From Sordaria brevicollis (Eukaryota > Ascomycota > Sordariomycetes > Sordariales > Sordariaceae), in assembly GCA_033439795.1 (NCBI GenBank), contig JAUTDP010000004.1, forward strand, positions 3,472,001 to 3,536,000: DNA of 64,000 nt, given 5' to 3'. Of the stretch, positions 50,254-62,700 are shown piece after piece (the first letter of the stretch is position 1; each line of letters opens with the position of its first letter). Made by a program: the position numbers and the translations under genes. Under the pieces are notes generated by a model. That model saw only the letters and a program-made list of their open reading frames with translations, searched no databases and was not told the origin of the DNA.

Positions 50254-51347
50254 CTAAACCTTCAGCAACAGCTTACCGGTAGTCTTCCTTCCCTCCAAGT
50301 CGGTATGCGCACGCGCCACATCCTTGAGGGGATAGACCTCATGGACCTTAATCTTGACCTTCTCCGACTTGATCAGATCAAACAGCTCCGTCGTCCACCT
50401 CTCCCACTCCTCAGGGGTAACGATATACCCAAACAGCACCGGCCTCATCACCTTGACATTCTTGGCCCCCAATCGCAAGATATCTAGCGGATCAACCTTG
50501 CCCGACGCATTTCCAAAGCTGACGATCAATCCCTTCCTCGCAATGATCTCCAAGTCCGCATCAAACGTCGCCTTACCCACGCCATCAAAAATCACATCCA
50601 CGCCCTTGCCGTTGGTAATCTCCTTAACCCTCTCCACCACATTCTCTCTCGTGCTGTCGATAGTCCACTGCGCGCCATGGCACCGCGCCTGTTCGCACTT
50701 TTCCTTGCCGCCAGCAGTAGCAATGATCTTGGCGCCCATAACGCTCAAAATCTGCACCAGCAAGGATCCAGTACCTCCCGCCGCGGCGTGGACAAGCGTC
50801 CAGGGGCCTTCGCTGATGCCCAACTTCTGCTCGATACCCGCCGCCTCGCGCACAAAGGTCAGTGCTGTGAGACCCTGCAGGAGCGCGGCGGCGGCGGTTG
50901 CGCTGCTGATCTTCTCGGGAAGGGGGCCGACGACGCGGGAGGCGGATACGGTAGTGTATTCGGCGTAGGTAGATTCGGAGAGGTAGGCGACGCGATCACC
51001 GACGGAGAAACGGGGGGAATTGGAGGCGACAACGGTTCCGGAGGCTTCTTTCCCCGTGATCAGGGGGTAGCCGGAGGAGGAGGGGTAGAGGCCTGTTCGG
51101 AAGTAGCTTGGGGGTTGTTAGTCTTGGGGTTCGGAAAGGGGGGAAAGGGGACAAAAGGGTGAAGGGGGAGATGGAAAGAAACGTACGTATCAATATAGTT
51201 AACGCCAATGTACTCGTTCTTGACAAGGACTTCTCCCTTCTTGATTTCCGGAACGGGCAGGTCGGTCTTGTAGGCGAGGACGGAGACGTCACCGGGCTTT
51301 TCGATGACGACGCCGGACATGGTCTTTGGGATTTCTGAGGACGCCAT
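50254..51347 (-). CDS. Zeta-crystallin-type NADPH:quinone oxidoreductase (two exons)
   Basis: Predicted 337-aa protein from exons 51347-51187 and 51106-50254. The 80-nt intron (51186-51107) has a GTACGT donor, an ACTAAC branch site and an AAG acceptor. It is a zinc-free member of the medium-chain dehydrogenase/reductase superfamily, which reduces quinones with NADPH (yeast Zta1 is the nearest named type). The N-terminal GroES-like part includes 'EYIGVNYIDTYFRTGLYP'. The nucleotide-binding loop 'AAAGGTGSLLVQ' is near residues 160-171, and 'GKGVDVIFDGVG' and the C-terminal 'GRKTTGKLLL' are family-typical. The start at 51347 (AAAATGGCG) gives the usual length. The frame stays open for another 134 codons upstream, with in-frame ATGs at 51695 and 51692. 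It converges on the epimerase gene. Confidence 0.94.
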
Positions 51348-52328
51348 TTTTGTGGAATAGTGATTACGATTTCTGACTGGAGTGATTTTGTAGTTGTTGT
51401 GGTGATGGTGGTGAGAAATATCGCGGGCGAACGGCGCGGGGTTGTTGATCGTGAGGTGCGGGGAAGTGGCACGGGAAGGAGGAATTGGCGACGTTATTGG
51501 TGGTGGTGAGAGGAAGAACCGGCAAGAAGAAAGATGGGAGGAACGGCGGTTCGTGAAAGTAGAAGTAGCAGACCGACGGGGACGAGATGAACCTGAGGGG
51601 ATCGAAAAGTTTAAAAGGGGAAGAATTACAAGTCGACTTCGACTGCCGTGGGGGACCGCAATGGTGGAGATGATGTCGGCGCTTGGTGCCATCATCGGTT
51701 GTGAATGTCTCGAACCTTGTTGGCCCGGGTTTCGGTGTTGTGGCCCCACGACGACGGGGGACCTAGACCGCGAGGCACGCGAGGTTAATCATGCGGGCGG
51801 AGTGGACGACATTATACCGGTCTAACATTGACTGACTCGCCGGGTGAGAACGGAGAGCTGAGGATGGAGAACGGAGTTGTATCACACGTCAAATCTGTTG
51901 GTTGGTTTGGTCATGAACATCGACGACCACCACTCCCAGATAGGATATGGAAAGCGAAGAAATCCGAGTTTGCCCTGTCTACCCAGGTCTGGTTCATCTT
52001 GCTTTTCGATTTACTGAGCGCTTTGATCCAATCCCCATTGTCCTGTCGACGACATGCTGTCGATTATACCAAGAGAAGTCCACATCGATAAACGATAAGA
52101 GAACCGATGATGTAATCGAACGACACCAATTATCGCGAAGCTGGTTGGCGACTTTCGCGGTGTCGTTACGCACTTACGCTGTGGGTTGAATGTTCGAGTT
52201 ACTTTGTTGATCACCGAATACTATACTCTAATAGGATGAACATTCATGCCGTACATTGAGGTAGTGAGTCGAAGCATTGAAAAGCTAGTGTGTTTCCCTC
52301 GAGTTTCATATCTCAAAAATGTTGAAAG
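51348..52328. other. Intergenic region upstream of the quinone oxidoreductase gene
   Basis: GC-balanced promoter region, ending at the insertion point of the copia element. The minus-strand frame continuous with the oxidoreductase extends to 51749. No other gene is supported. Confidence 0.55.
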
Positions 52329-52516
52329 TGTCAGATTAGAGGGTAGACTCGACCAGTAGAAACAGGCTTACGTAAGGCGCCCCAGCCACCAGATTCTGGC
52401 TGCAGACCTTCCTAATAGTCTGGGCACCCCCAACTCGGGTTCCACAGAACTTCTGGATACACACATCAATTTTTTAACCCTCAATTACGATATCCACTTT
52501 GCTATATAATCTAACA
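52329..52516 (+). repeat. 5' LTR of element 4
   Basis: 188 bp. Only about the last 16 bases, next to the body, carry RIP-type changes relative to the other copy. Confidence 0.93.
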
Positions 52517-55500
52517 ATTAATAATCTAATTTGCAATCTCCGCGCTACGAAAACTTTAATTACACTAACTATAACCATTATTACCATTATTACTATAACC
52601 TACTATATTATTAACTATATCCCAATTAATCGATAAAGAAGTCGTTGCCAAATAAATTTATTTAAATTCTATAAATAAATTTAGGGAGTAGAGCAACGAA
52701 TTTATAACCTATATTAAAATCCTAAATTTTATTAATTATATATTAAGGGTATAATTAATTCCCTTTAAGCCTATAGAATTAATTATTATAAATTATATTA
52801 TTAAATCGTTTACCCGCTACCGTATTAAAAAAGTTAAAAAAGCCTTTAATAATTTTAAAAATAATACCCTTATTACGTTAATCCTTCCTTATAATATTAA
52901 TAATATCCTTATAAGCGTAAAATTTATTAAAAAATCCTTAAAGGAATAAATTAACGACGCTACTACTAAATTTACCGACCTTATTATCGTAAGGCTATAA
53001 AAATATAATTATAATATTAATATATTTAATTATTAATTTAAAAAATACGAAACTTTTTCGAAATACCGCATTATATTTATTAAATAAATACGTAAAACTA
53101 TTTATTAGGATTATAAATTTAATTATTTCCGGAATAATAAAAATCTCCTTTAATAATATTTTACCCTCGTTAAAAAGTTATAATACCGTCCCGAATAAAC
53201 TTTTATTAATACCCGTAAAGCTTATTACAATTATATTAATAAATTCTTTATAATAGAGCCTAAAATAGGAATAGCTAAATAAATCGATAATTAAGAAATT
53301 ATTATAATTAAAACCCAACTCTACGCAATTTTTAAATCCCTATTAACTATTATTTAATTTTACAACCTTATTAAATATCTACGCCTTATTTAACCGGGTT
53401 AGGCTTCTAACGCCTTACGTTAATACTATTTATAAATTATTAATAATATTCTCGATTTCCGTATTTTATCCGGGGATTTCCGTATTAAAGGCTTTAACGA
53501 TAAAATACTTATAATTATATAGGTTAAATTTAACCGTAGAAATATTCGCGGAGCGTCCTTTAGAATTAGAAATAATACCTTTAATAGGTTAAAGGATATT
53601 AATATTAAAATAGAGGACGTTTAATTTAGTAAACCCTAACGTAATTAATATAAAAGGAAGTACGTAATATAAATTAAAAATTTTAAATAAAATAGAAGTT
53701 TATTATTATTATTTCGTTATAAAATTTACAAAGAGGGTACGTATATTATTAAATATTATTAATATTTCTTTCTTAATAAGGCCCTAAACCCTCGTTGGAA
53801 ATTTAACCTTAAAGTATAAATTCGGATAATTAAGAACCTTAATAACGATTTAGAATTTAAAAAGGAAATCGAAATTTAAAAAAAGGAAATAATTAAATAA
53901 TTAATAAATCCTATCTTTAATATTAATAATTAATTTTAGAATAATTGACTCTTTAATAAAAATACCGCTATAAACCCTATTTTTATCCCTATTCAAATTT
54001 ATAGAACCGTTATAGTATAAATAATATTCTAAATGGGAAAAGGAAATTCTAATATTTACCCGCTTAAAAATTACATTCTTTTTAATTTTAATAATTCTTT
54101 ATATATATTTAACAAAATTATACGTTTTTTCAATTTCCGTTACGCACTTTATAATAATAATTTATAGGCTAGAAATTTACGTATTATAATCTAAGGGTAT
54201 AAGGAAATTAATTTTATTATTAATAGAGAAAACAGGCTTAAAAAACTATATTTCTACGATATAGCCTTCTATCCTAATTTTATAATTAATTTTATCTCCC
54301 TATATTTATTACGTAAGTAAAGTTTCTTTTAGGACTATAAATTACTTAATAATTACCTTCGTAATATAAACTAATTACTCTTTTATTATTTTAAAACCCG
54401 TTACCGTTAAACTCTATTTAAAGAGTTTTTTTATTTACTTATTCGGGTAAATTTCTATACTCGTAGGAATATAATTAATTTTTATATAAACTATAGGTAT
54501 TATTATAAAGACCCCTTTACTTAATATTTTAAATTAAAATACTTTAATCCCTAAGTATTATCCTACTTTTATAATATATTAGGAATTAAAATTTTATTTA
54601 AAAATAAGAAGGAAGAGGACGAAGAAAACCCTAAAACTAAATAATATAATACTTATACTTAAATAAAAATTAAGTAATAAATTAAGCGAAAACCTAAAAA
54701 TAGAGGATATAGGGTTAGAAAACGTTTCGCTATAAATTTTCTTAATTATAAAGAAAATTACCGAAACTATACTAATATTATATTTATTACTTATAGATTT
54801 ACCGGGTATATTTAAAAATATTTCCTTTACGACCGATTCGCTACTATAATTGCAGCTTATTTAAATAATCTCTTTACTCTCTTTAAAATACAATTTAACG
54901 TTATAATATAAATATTAAAATACAATAACGAAATTACGAAATTATAATTATTTTTAGACCTATTAGCGTAATGCAGTATAGTTATAGAGCCTTCTACCCC
55001 GTATATTTAAATATAAAATAGAAGTATAGAATATTCGGGAAATATAATTAAAAATAAAGCGCGCGCTATAGGTTTAAGTATTTATTTTCCTAAGGATTTC
55101 TAACCGGAAATCGTTTTTATAATAATATATTTTAATAATCAATCCCCTAAATACTTTTATAATTAGAAATCTCCTTATAAAAGATTTTATACGGCTATTA
55201 TTAAAAAAATTAATAATAATAACGATAAAGTTACCCCCCATAAATTTAATATCTTTTACTTTCGAATTTATAATTATAAAATATTCGTAATAATTATTAT
55301 TACTAAAAATAAATAAAATAAATTTTAAAAAATGAATTTTAAAATATAGATTAGATATTTAATCGATTATACCTTTATAACCATTTACCGAATTTAGAAC
55401 TTTATTATTAACGAGGTTATTAATACCCGCAACGTTATTTTTAATAAATGTACCCTCTTTATTAATAAAGTAAAAAAAGAAGCCGAATCCTTAAAGCTTA

Positions 55501-56499
55501 TTTTAAAAGAATTTATTACTTTATTAAAGAAATATACCGCTAAAAAATAATTATTAAATAATTAATCTCCCTTCGATTTTATAACTAACTATACCGATAT
55601 AAAAGATACGAATATTTACGACCTTTTAAATTCTCTTTCTTTTAACCTAATTTAAAAAAAGGAAGTAATAATTATTAGGGAAATATAAACCGAAGAAGTA
55701 ATTATTAAAGAAGTAGAAATTAGCGTACCGCTTCTAAACCCTTTTAATAAAATTGTAAATCCAAAGGAAGACCGAATAATTATCGACTACTTCGTTAATT
55801 ATAATTATTTAACCCTACTAAATATATTACTATTAATTTCCTTTTTTATAAGAGTATTTATTATAGATTATACTAAGTATATTAAAAAGGAATTATTAAA
55901 AGGTTTCGAACTTTAAAAAGTAATATTCAACGCTAAACGTCTTTACTAACTTATAATTATAATATACAAGAAGAAGGTTATTAAAATAGAATTATAGCGT
56001 TTTATACGTAAAAAAAAGGTAATTATTAAAAATATAATCGAATCCTTAATCGCTATTAATAAATTCTAGAACTTCTATCGTTATTAATTACCGTTAATAT
56101 TTCGTAATTATAAAGATTTCGATAAATATTTTTTAAACGACCTTTTTAAATAAACCGAGCGAATTTATTTCGAAAATTATAAGTAAATAAAAATTTAGGT
56201 GGAAGTAAATTACAACGAGCCTAAAATTAAAGGTAAATAAATTTTCGATTGTATATAGGTATATATTTATAAATACTTTAAGAATAATTATTTTAATAAA
56301 ATTAAAATTCGTTTAATTATACGTAGAAATTAATAAATAAAAATTATAAAATAGGAAATTTATACCTCTACCCTAGTAGGAAGGTCTTTCTACACTTTTA
56401 TAATTATAATTTTATATTTCAATTTCGAATTTATTTAATAGGACGTAATTAACGCCTTCGTAAATATAATAATAGACGAAGAGATTTATATACATATAC

Positions 56500-57620
56500 C
56501 GCTAAATTATTATATTTAGGGGAAGGTATTTAAAATCCTTAAAGTACTATATAATTTTCGTCGTTCCTTACTATTATAGTAACGAGAATTTATAGGGATA
56601 TTTAAAGCCCTAAGGTTCTACGCAATCCTTAAAGATCTTTGTATTTTAATTAACGATAATATTTTAATCTTCTATTATATTAATAATATTATCTTCTATT
56701 ATTACCCTATTAAGGAAGAAATTGCCCAGTAATATATAAAGATTCTATAGTCCCGGTATAATTTAATTAGAGGAGAGGAATTATAATAATTCTTAAATAT
56801 TAAAATAATCCACGATCGTAAGGCCTACAAAATTTAATTATCCTAGCGGTTATACTTTTAAAAGATTTATAAGCTTACCGACAATAAACGTATTATTTAA
56901 ATCCTAATAAATAATATCGAATTAATACCCTATAATTATAAGGCTATTAATTAATCTATTTATTAATACTAAATTAAAATCGGGTTTATATTCTACGCTA
57001 CCGTTATTATTAGACTAAATATTGCCTTTATAATTAATCGATTTACTAAATATAATTATAATTTAGGATTAAAATATTATAAAGCCGTAGATAAAATATT
57101 ATATTACTTTTTTACTACTATAGATTTAGCCTTATATTATAAAAGAAATATTAAATTTTAATTTACTTTTAACGCTTCTTTTACCGATAATTCCGTCGAT
57201 TGTAAAAGCTCCTAAGGTTTTATAATAAAATTATATAATAGATTTATTTACTAGGGAGCTTTTAAATAATTAATAGTAATTACCTCTATAACCGAAATAA
57301 AATTCATAACCCTTTCTAACGTCGTTAAAGAAGTATTATATATTATAAGGCTATTTAGAGGTCTTATACTAAAATTCTCTAACCCTACCCTAATTTTCGA
57401 ATATAATAATATTCAAATATTTAGAATTTTAAATATAGAGGCTTTAAAATTAGTAATTAAATTCCATTATATTAATATTCATTAATATTAATTAAAGTAG
57501 GAAATATAGGTAAGGATAATTAAAATATAGTATTTCGAAACTTTAAAGATACCCGTAGACGGTATAATTAAAATATTAATTATAAAGAAATATTAGGAAT
57601 TTAGGAAATTAATAAGGATA
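56500..57620 (+). pseudogene. Copia reverse transcriptase / RNase H remnant of element 4
   Basis: Plus-strand pieces in order: 'VFKILKVLYNFRRS' (copia 'LYGLRQSP' block, near 56525), 'YYINNIIF' where 'YVDDII' is expected (near 56672), 'SITEIKFITLS' (RNase H 'STEAEL.AL' block, near 57285) and 'GIIKILIIKKYQEF' (final 'G.TK.L....H..F' block, near 57560). Catalytic Asp codons have become Asn and stops intervene, so it is inactive. Confidence 0.85.
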
Positions 57621-57759
57621 GATTCTATACGAAATAAAGAAAATTATTAGCGGGTAGAATACTTAAGGATTAAGGAAATAAATAAAGAGGAGTAATTAAT
57701 CTTATATAAATAGCTTTAGATTTATCTATTTTAGGAAATAGATTACATTTGGGGAGGTA

Positions 57760-57947
57760 TATTAAATTAAAGGGTAAATTCGACTAATAGAAATAGGTTT
57801 ACGTAAGGCGCCCCAACTACTAGATTTTGGCTGCAGACCTTCCTAATAGTTTGGGCACCCCCAACTCGGGTTCCACAGAACTTCTGGATACACACATCAA
57901 TTTTTTAACCCTCAATTACGATATCCACTTTGCTGTGCAATCTGACA
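57760..57947 (+). repeat. 3' LTR of element 4
   Basis: 188 bp. RIP-type changes are confined to its left part, next to the body; the right part and the central stretch are unchanged. Confidence 0.93.
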
Positions 57948-57952
57948 GAAAG

Positions 57953-59745
57953 AGAAAAGTCGCGGTGAGTCTTGGCTCCTTCCGTCCTTCTTGGCGCTGT
58001 TCGTTCGGAATCGGTGTCGAAGTGGAGATTGGTGGGGGTCAGGGGATCCGCAGCTCCGGATTTCATGAAGGTCGTTTGCTCCCGTCTTGTCTACCGTTGT
58101 CTACAAGTAGGTATTTTGAACAGTCCGCCTTTTGGTCTAATCTAGATGGCCAGATCAATTGTTCTCTGCGGTCGGACAACTGTGATATTCAAAGGTGTGA
58201 GGATATGGTTGAGATGAGCGATAGCTGAGGCACGAGACAGAGTCGGCTCATAACCATGTCAGGTACGGGCAACTCATCAACTAGTTTTACTGGTCAGCAC
58301 TTATCGTGTTACGCTTAGCATCAATTGCTAACACCTTCTCTCAGCTCTACACACAATTTCCTGTTAGCTTTGGTTGGGTTTCACTAACAATCTCTGCCGG
58401 TCATCGTGTCTGTCACTTTCCAATCCCGCTCATCTCCAATCCTTTCTCTTTTCCAATTTCTTCAGCTCAGGCACAGATGGCTTGATCGTTTCATCCCATC
58501 CAGCAACCAAAACTCAAACGCCACGTCTCTCGCAGTCACACATCTCACATCTCGTCTTGTCAGCTCGTGTCGTCCGCCTTTGAAGGATTTCCATCCATAC
58601 AGCAGCATGTCCTCTCCCAACCGCCCGTCGGGTGCTTGCGCTCCGGCTTGCAGCATCAGTGCACTCGGTCAAATGACTGGAGAATGACAATTCTCTGCAC
58701 TCTCGCCGAGTCGCCGGTCTTCTCTGGTCGTCAGGATAAAAGAGGCGACAGATCATTGATAGACAGGGGCAGTACCTGGTACTAATGGAAAGCTTGAAAG
58801 TGCCGTTGGGGAAGAAGTGGTCTGAGTGGACAGAACCCCGCGGCCATGCCCAGGTATTTTTGAGGCTGTGCCACAAAGGGCCCTCGCAAATTCGCAAGCG
58901 TTTTGTTGATCTTCGACTTCTCGTCTCCCCAAGCGCGCGTCCGCCACAACGGGAGAGGGAAAGACTGGTCGAGATCGCCTTCACACCAAGAGCCTAGCGA
59001 GCCATGGTAGGGATATTTCGCGGGTACTATCTTTGGATGATGTGGCTTTCATTCATTCAGCCGCTCTTCTTCAACAACAATGCCTGACGGACCAATCCCG
59101 CCAATATGGGATAGCCCGGACTAGGTAGGTTTTGAGCTATAGGTTCACGGCTAGAGCTCCGGCGCAGCTTTATTCTCACGCCGTTTCACAATTCGCAAAG
59201 GAGTAGGTATTCCTGCCCAAGCAGCCAAGTGGAAACTCTTCAACTCTGTCCCTGATATTTTCTTCCTCGAAACACTTCTGTTGGCGACTCCTCAGTGTTT
59301 GATACTACACACCTCGTCGTACGTTAGAGGTACAGGACATTACCTAAGCGGGCAGGCATTCGACCAACACCGCCCCGCCAACACGTCACCATACACGGTC
59401 CTCGATATCAACTGTTTGCCCAAGAGCGGCACGTAGACGAGGCTCAAAATCCCGTCGCCTTTGTCCAACTTAAACATTACCTACGGACCGGCCGAGATCA
59501 TTCCATCGATTCCCTCGGCCGCCATCTACATCTGCTCACAATCGCTCCCTCAGAACCGGGCATATTTCCCAATTAGCTACAGCTTGGCTCACTCATAGAC
59601 CGACCTTCTCTTGTTTTTTGCATGATATGAGACGTTGAATCAACCTCACGCGGTCACAGCGGCACCGGCCCGAAATCTCTCGCCCGCGATCCGGCCGTAT
59701 CCCCGTTAACCCACCTGTGAAGCTCGAAATAACGACGACATCGAA
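57953..59745. other. Intergenic region upstream of the ankyrin-repeat gene
   Basis: About 1.8 kb of GC-balanced DNA. Several short overlapping frames (for example 58514-58984 -, 58406-58687 +) have no recognisable content. The last few hundred bases are probably promoter and leader of the gene at 59746. Confidence 0.5.
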
Positions 59746-62700
59746 ATGGCTGCCATGTCGCCCCATCGTCCACAGGATAATCGGCGGGCCCGACTCCTAG
59801 AGCTTGCTGCAGCTGTTGGTGTTACCGAGCTACCACCTCTCCCGCCGTTACCTCCGATCAGACTACCGACCCCGAGCCCACAAGATGATCTGCAAGCAGA
59901 AGAACTCCTCAGACAGCGACGGCAAGCTGAAAACCCCGAAGCTTCGCAGAGCTCACTGAAACGAGCCTTTTCGTCAACTAAAAAGCCATGGGAGGCTAAA
60001 GAAATCTTCGACGTTCTTGACAATCATGTCTCCAAAGGGGGTTCGCCCGCCGTCGCAAACGTTCTCATCAGAAAACTGCTCGAGCTTGGAGGAAGTCCGA
60101 ACTTCAAATCTTCCAAAGGCAGCAGATCAAGCTCCATCCTGTCCAGAAGAAAGAGCATGGAGTCCTTGGAACGGAGTCAAATCCTGCAGAAGGCAATTCA
60201 GAACCGTCAAGCGGACATGGTTTCTGTCCTGGCCCACTATGCGGACGAACAGACACTCGGCATGGCGTTGCCTGACGCCATACGCTCCAAAGATATTACG
60301 ATCCTAGGATTGCTACTGCAACGCGGCGCGAATATTGCCCCGTCGCAAAATGGCCAGATTGAGTTTCGCCAGCTATGTATTGTTGGCGGTCATCCAGACC
60401 TTGTAGGTCTGATTCTTCAGTCATCGGGCGGAATGTCATCGCAGCACCTCTCGTTGTGTCTCATTGACGCGTCAAAAAGGGGAGATTTACAGACAGTTTG
60501 GAGATTGAGCAGGTCAACCGCGGATGCCGACTTCGACACGGCCGAAGCTCTCAGGGTGGCAATTGGGCAGAGCAGAGTTGACATTGCCCTCGCCATCTTG
60601 ACAGGAAGGCAGCCACCTACCCCCGGAGGAGCCGGTCTGATGGAGAGCTTCAGACAGCTTCTCAACCAGTCCACTGGTCCCAACGAGAAGCTATTCTTGA
60701 CAGAGGCACTTTTGTGTGCCGGCGCCCCTGGTGATATGGTGGCCGTCGCCCTGCAACAAGCCTGCGAAGCCGAAAACCTCGACATGGTGCACCTTTTGGT
60801 TGAAAACGGCGCCTCAGTCGAGTATCAAGAAGCCAAGGTGCTCTGCGATACCATTGCAAGAGGAAATTGCAACATGCTCCAGCTACTGTTAAACGATCGC
60901 ACGCGTCTGAGCCCTAACCTCGCATCACGATGTGTAAGCGTGATTCCGACAACAGTCAACCCGGAAACCCGATATGCCTTCCTCAACATTCTGCTACGAA
61001 AAGGTGCCGGTGGCGCTGCTTTGGGTGACGCTCTCATCGCTGCTGTGAGGGCTGGGGATGTCCAGTCGGTGGATCTTCTGCTCACGCCATATTTCCCGGG
61101 AGATACAGTTCCATCAGAGGCGAGGCCCCGAAAAGGCTCCCTTCAAATGAAGCACGCTCGACATGAAGTTGCTTCGGTGGACCATCTTAATGGCATGGCC
61201 CTGAACAACGCTGTCATGATGGTGAACATAGATATGGTGAAGAAGCTACTAACAGGAAAGCCAACCCCGGCCACATTGGAGCTAGTGTTTCCTCAAGTCA
61301 AGAAGTTGGCTCCCAATGAACGTTACCTCATCACTGAGGCTTTTCTAGCCGCTGGGCTTACTGGACCATGTTTGTCTGTTGCTCTGACAGAGGCGATTGA
61401 GGAGCAGCATCCTAGACGGGATGACAGGTTCATTTCTCTTCTTTTGCGTTATACCGAAGGAACACACTCGGACAACGACTCCGGAATTCTGTCTTCCATT
61501 GCGGTTGGGGATGTACCACTCTTACGCAAAATGCTCAAGAGGCCACTGACACCCCAAACATCGGCGGCGGCCATGGCCAAAGTCATGGGGATCAACAATC
61601 AAGAAGTCCGGTACGCAATTGTGGAGCTATTGCTACAGGCTGGCGCTGGTAGAGATGGTGACGAAGTATCCGCGGCTTTGGCACAGGTGCTGACGACCCA
61701 ACCTCTGGATGTCCAACTATTCTCGCTGCTTCTGAAACTTGGCAACGTCGATGCTAACTTCAGAAACGGCGAGCCTGTCACTCTTGGTATGGTTTCCCAA
61801 ACCTTGCCCTTCTGATACACAACTGTGTTGCTAACTGTACATAGCTGTCCGCAATCCTGATCCCGCTATTCTTGAACTCGTAATCCAATACGGCAAACCC
61901 ACATCTGAAACAGTGAAGGCCAGTCTCGACTCGCTTTCAAAGATGTTGACACCTGGAAAACCCGCCAAATATTCACTCCTTCTACGGCATACTAAAGAAC
62001 AGGAGCACCTGAATATGCTTCTATTCACCGAGGTCCAGACCACTCTTCAAGCCCCGCTTGACACCCGCAACTACGGTGCCGTCGAAGTCCTCCTCTCAGC
62101 AGGTGCAGATGTCAATTACCATAGGGCCGCCGCATTTTGCACCGCCGTGAAGGCCCCCAGCGCGCCATTGACAGACCAGATGTTGAGACTCAAGCCTACA
62201 CCAGAGTCCTTAGCCGAGGCCCTGAAATATGCGCTCAACATAGTGATTCCCAACGACCGTCTAGACTTCACCCGAAAACTTGTTGAGGCCGGGGCTCCGG
62301 CTTCCGAAGTAAACAGGGCGTTAAACTACGCTTTACAAACGCACGCTTCCGACTACCAACTTTTTGAGCTCTTGGCGACTTATGCCGACTCGACAGACGG
62401 CACAGCGCTCGGTCGCGCGGTAGACAAGCAAGATGCCCGAGCTGTGGAGTTGATTCTGGCCAAGTCTTCACGAAAATACCCCCCAGCGGTCCTCAACACC
62501 GCATTTGCAACCGCTATCAAGCTGAAGGACCCCGAGATTTGCGCTTCGCTACTGAAAAGAGGTGTTTCCGGTTCTGATATCTCTAGTGCACTCATCGCCG
62601 CGGCCGCCGACGGGAATTTGACGCTCGTGAATCTCTTGATGGGCCACGGAGCCAGTCTCGAGCATCAGGAAGGTCAGGCAATTGTCGAAGCCTGCAAGAG

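Larger units (their letters stand above)
52329..57947 (+). mobile_element. RIP-degraded Ty1/copia LTR retrotransposon (element 4)
   Basis: 5619 bp with two 188-bp direct LTRs (52329-52516 and 57760-57947). LTR ends form the inverted pair TGTCAG...CTGACA, and the target duplication GAAAG flanks it (52324-52328 and 57948-57952). Plus strand is coding: the polypurine tract TTGGGGAGG sits just before the right LTR. Near the 3' end the order is reverse transcriptase then RNase H, with no integrase after RT, which is copia order. The body is AT-rich with many stops. It is the only element in AT-rich block 2 and is uninterrupted. Confidence 0.92.

Noticed and set aside
58514..58984. 156-codon minus-strand open frame with several cysteines
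   Set aside because: Overlaps several equally long frames on the other strand, has no domain, splice evidence or paralogue; likely chance in GC-balanced promoter DNA.
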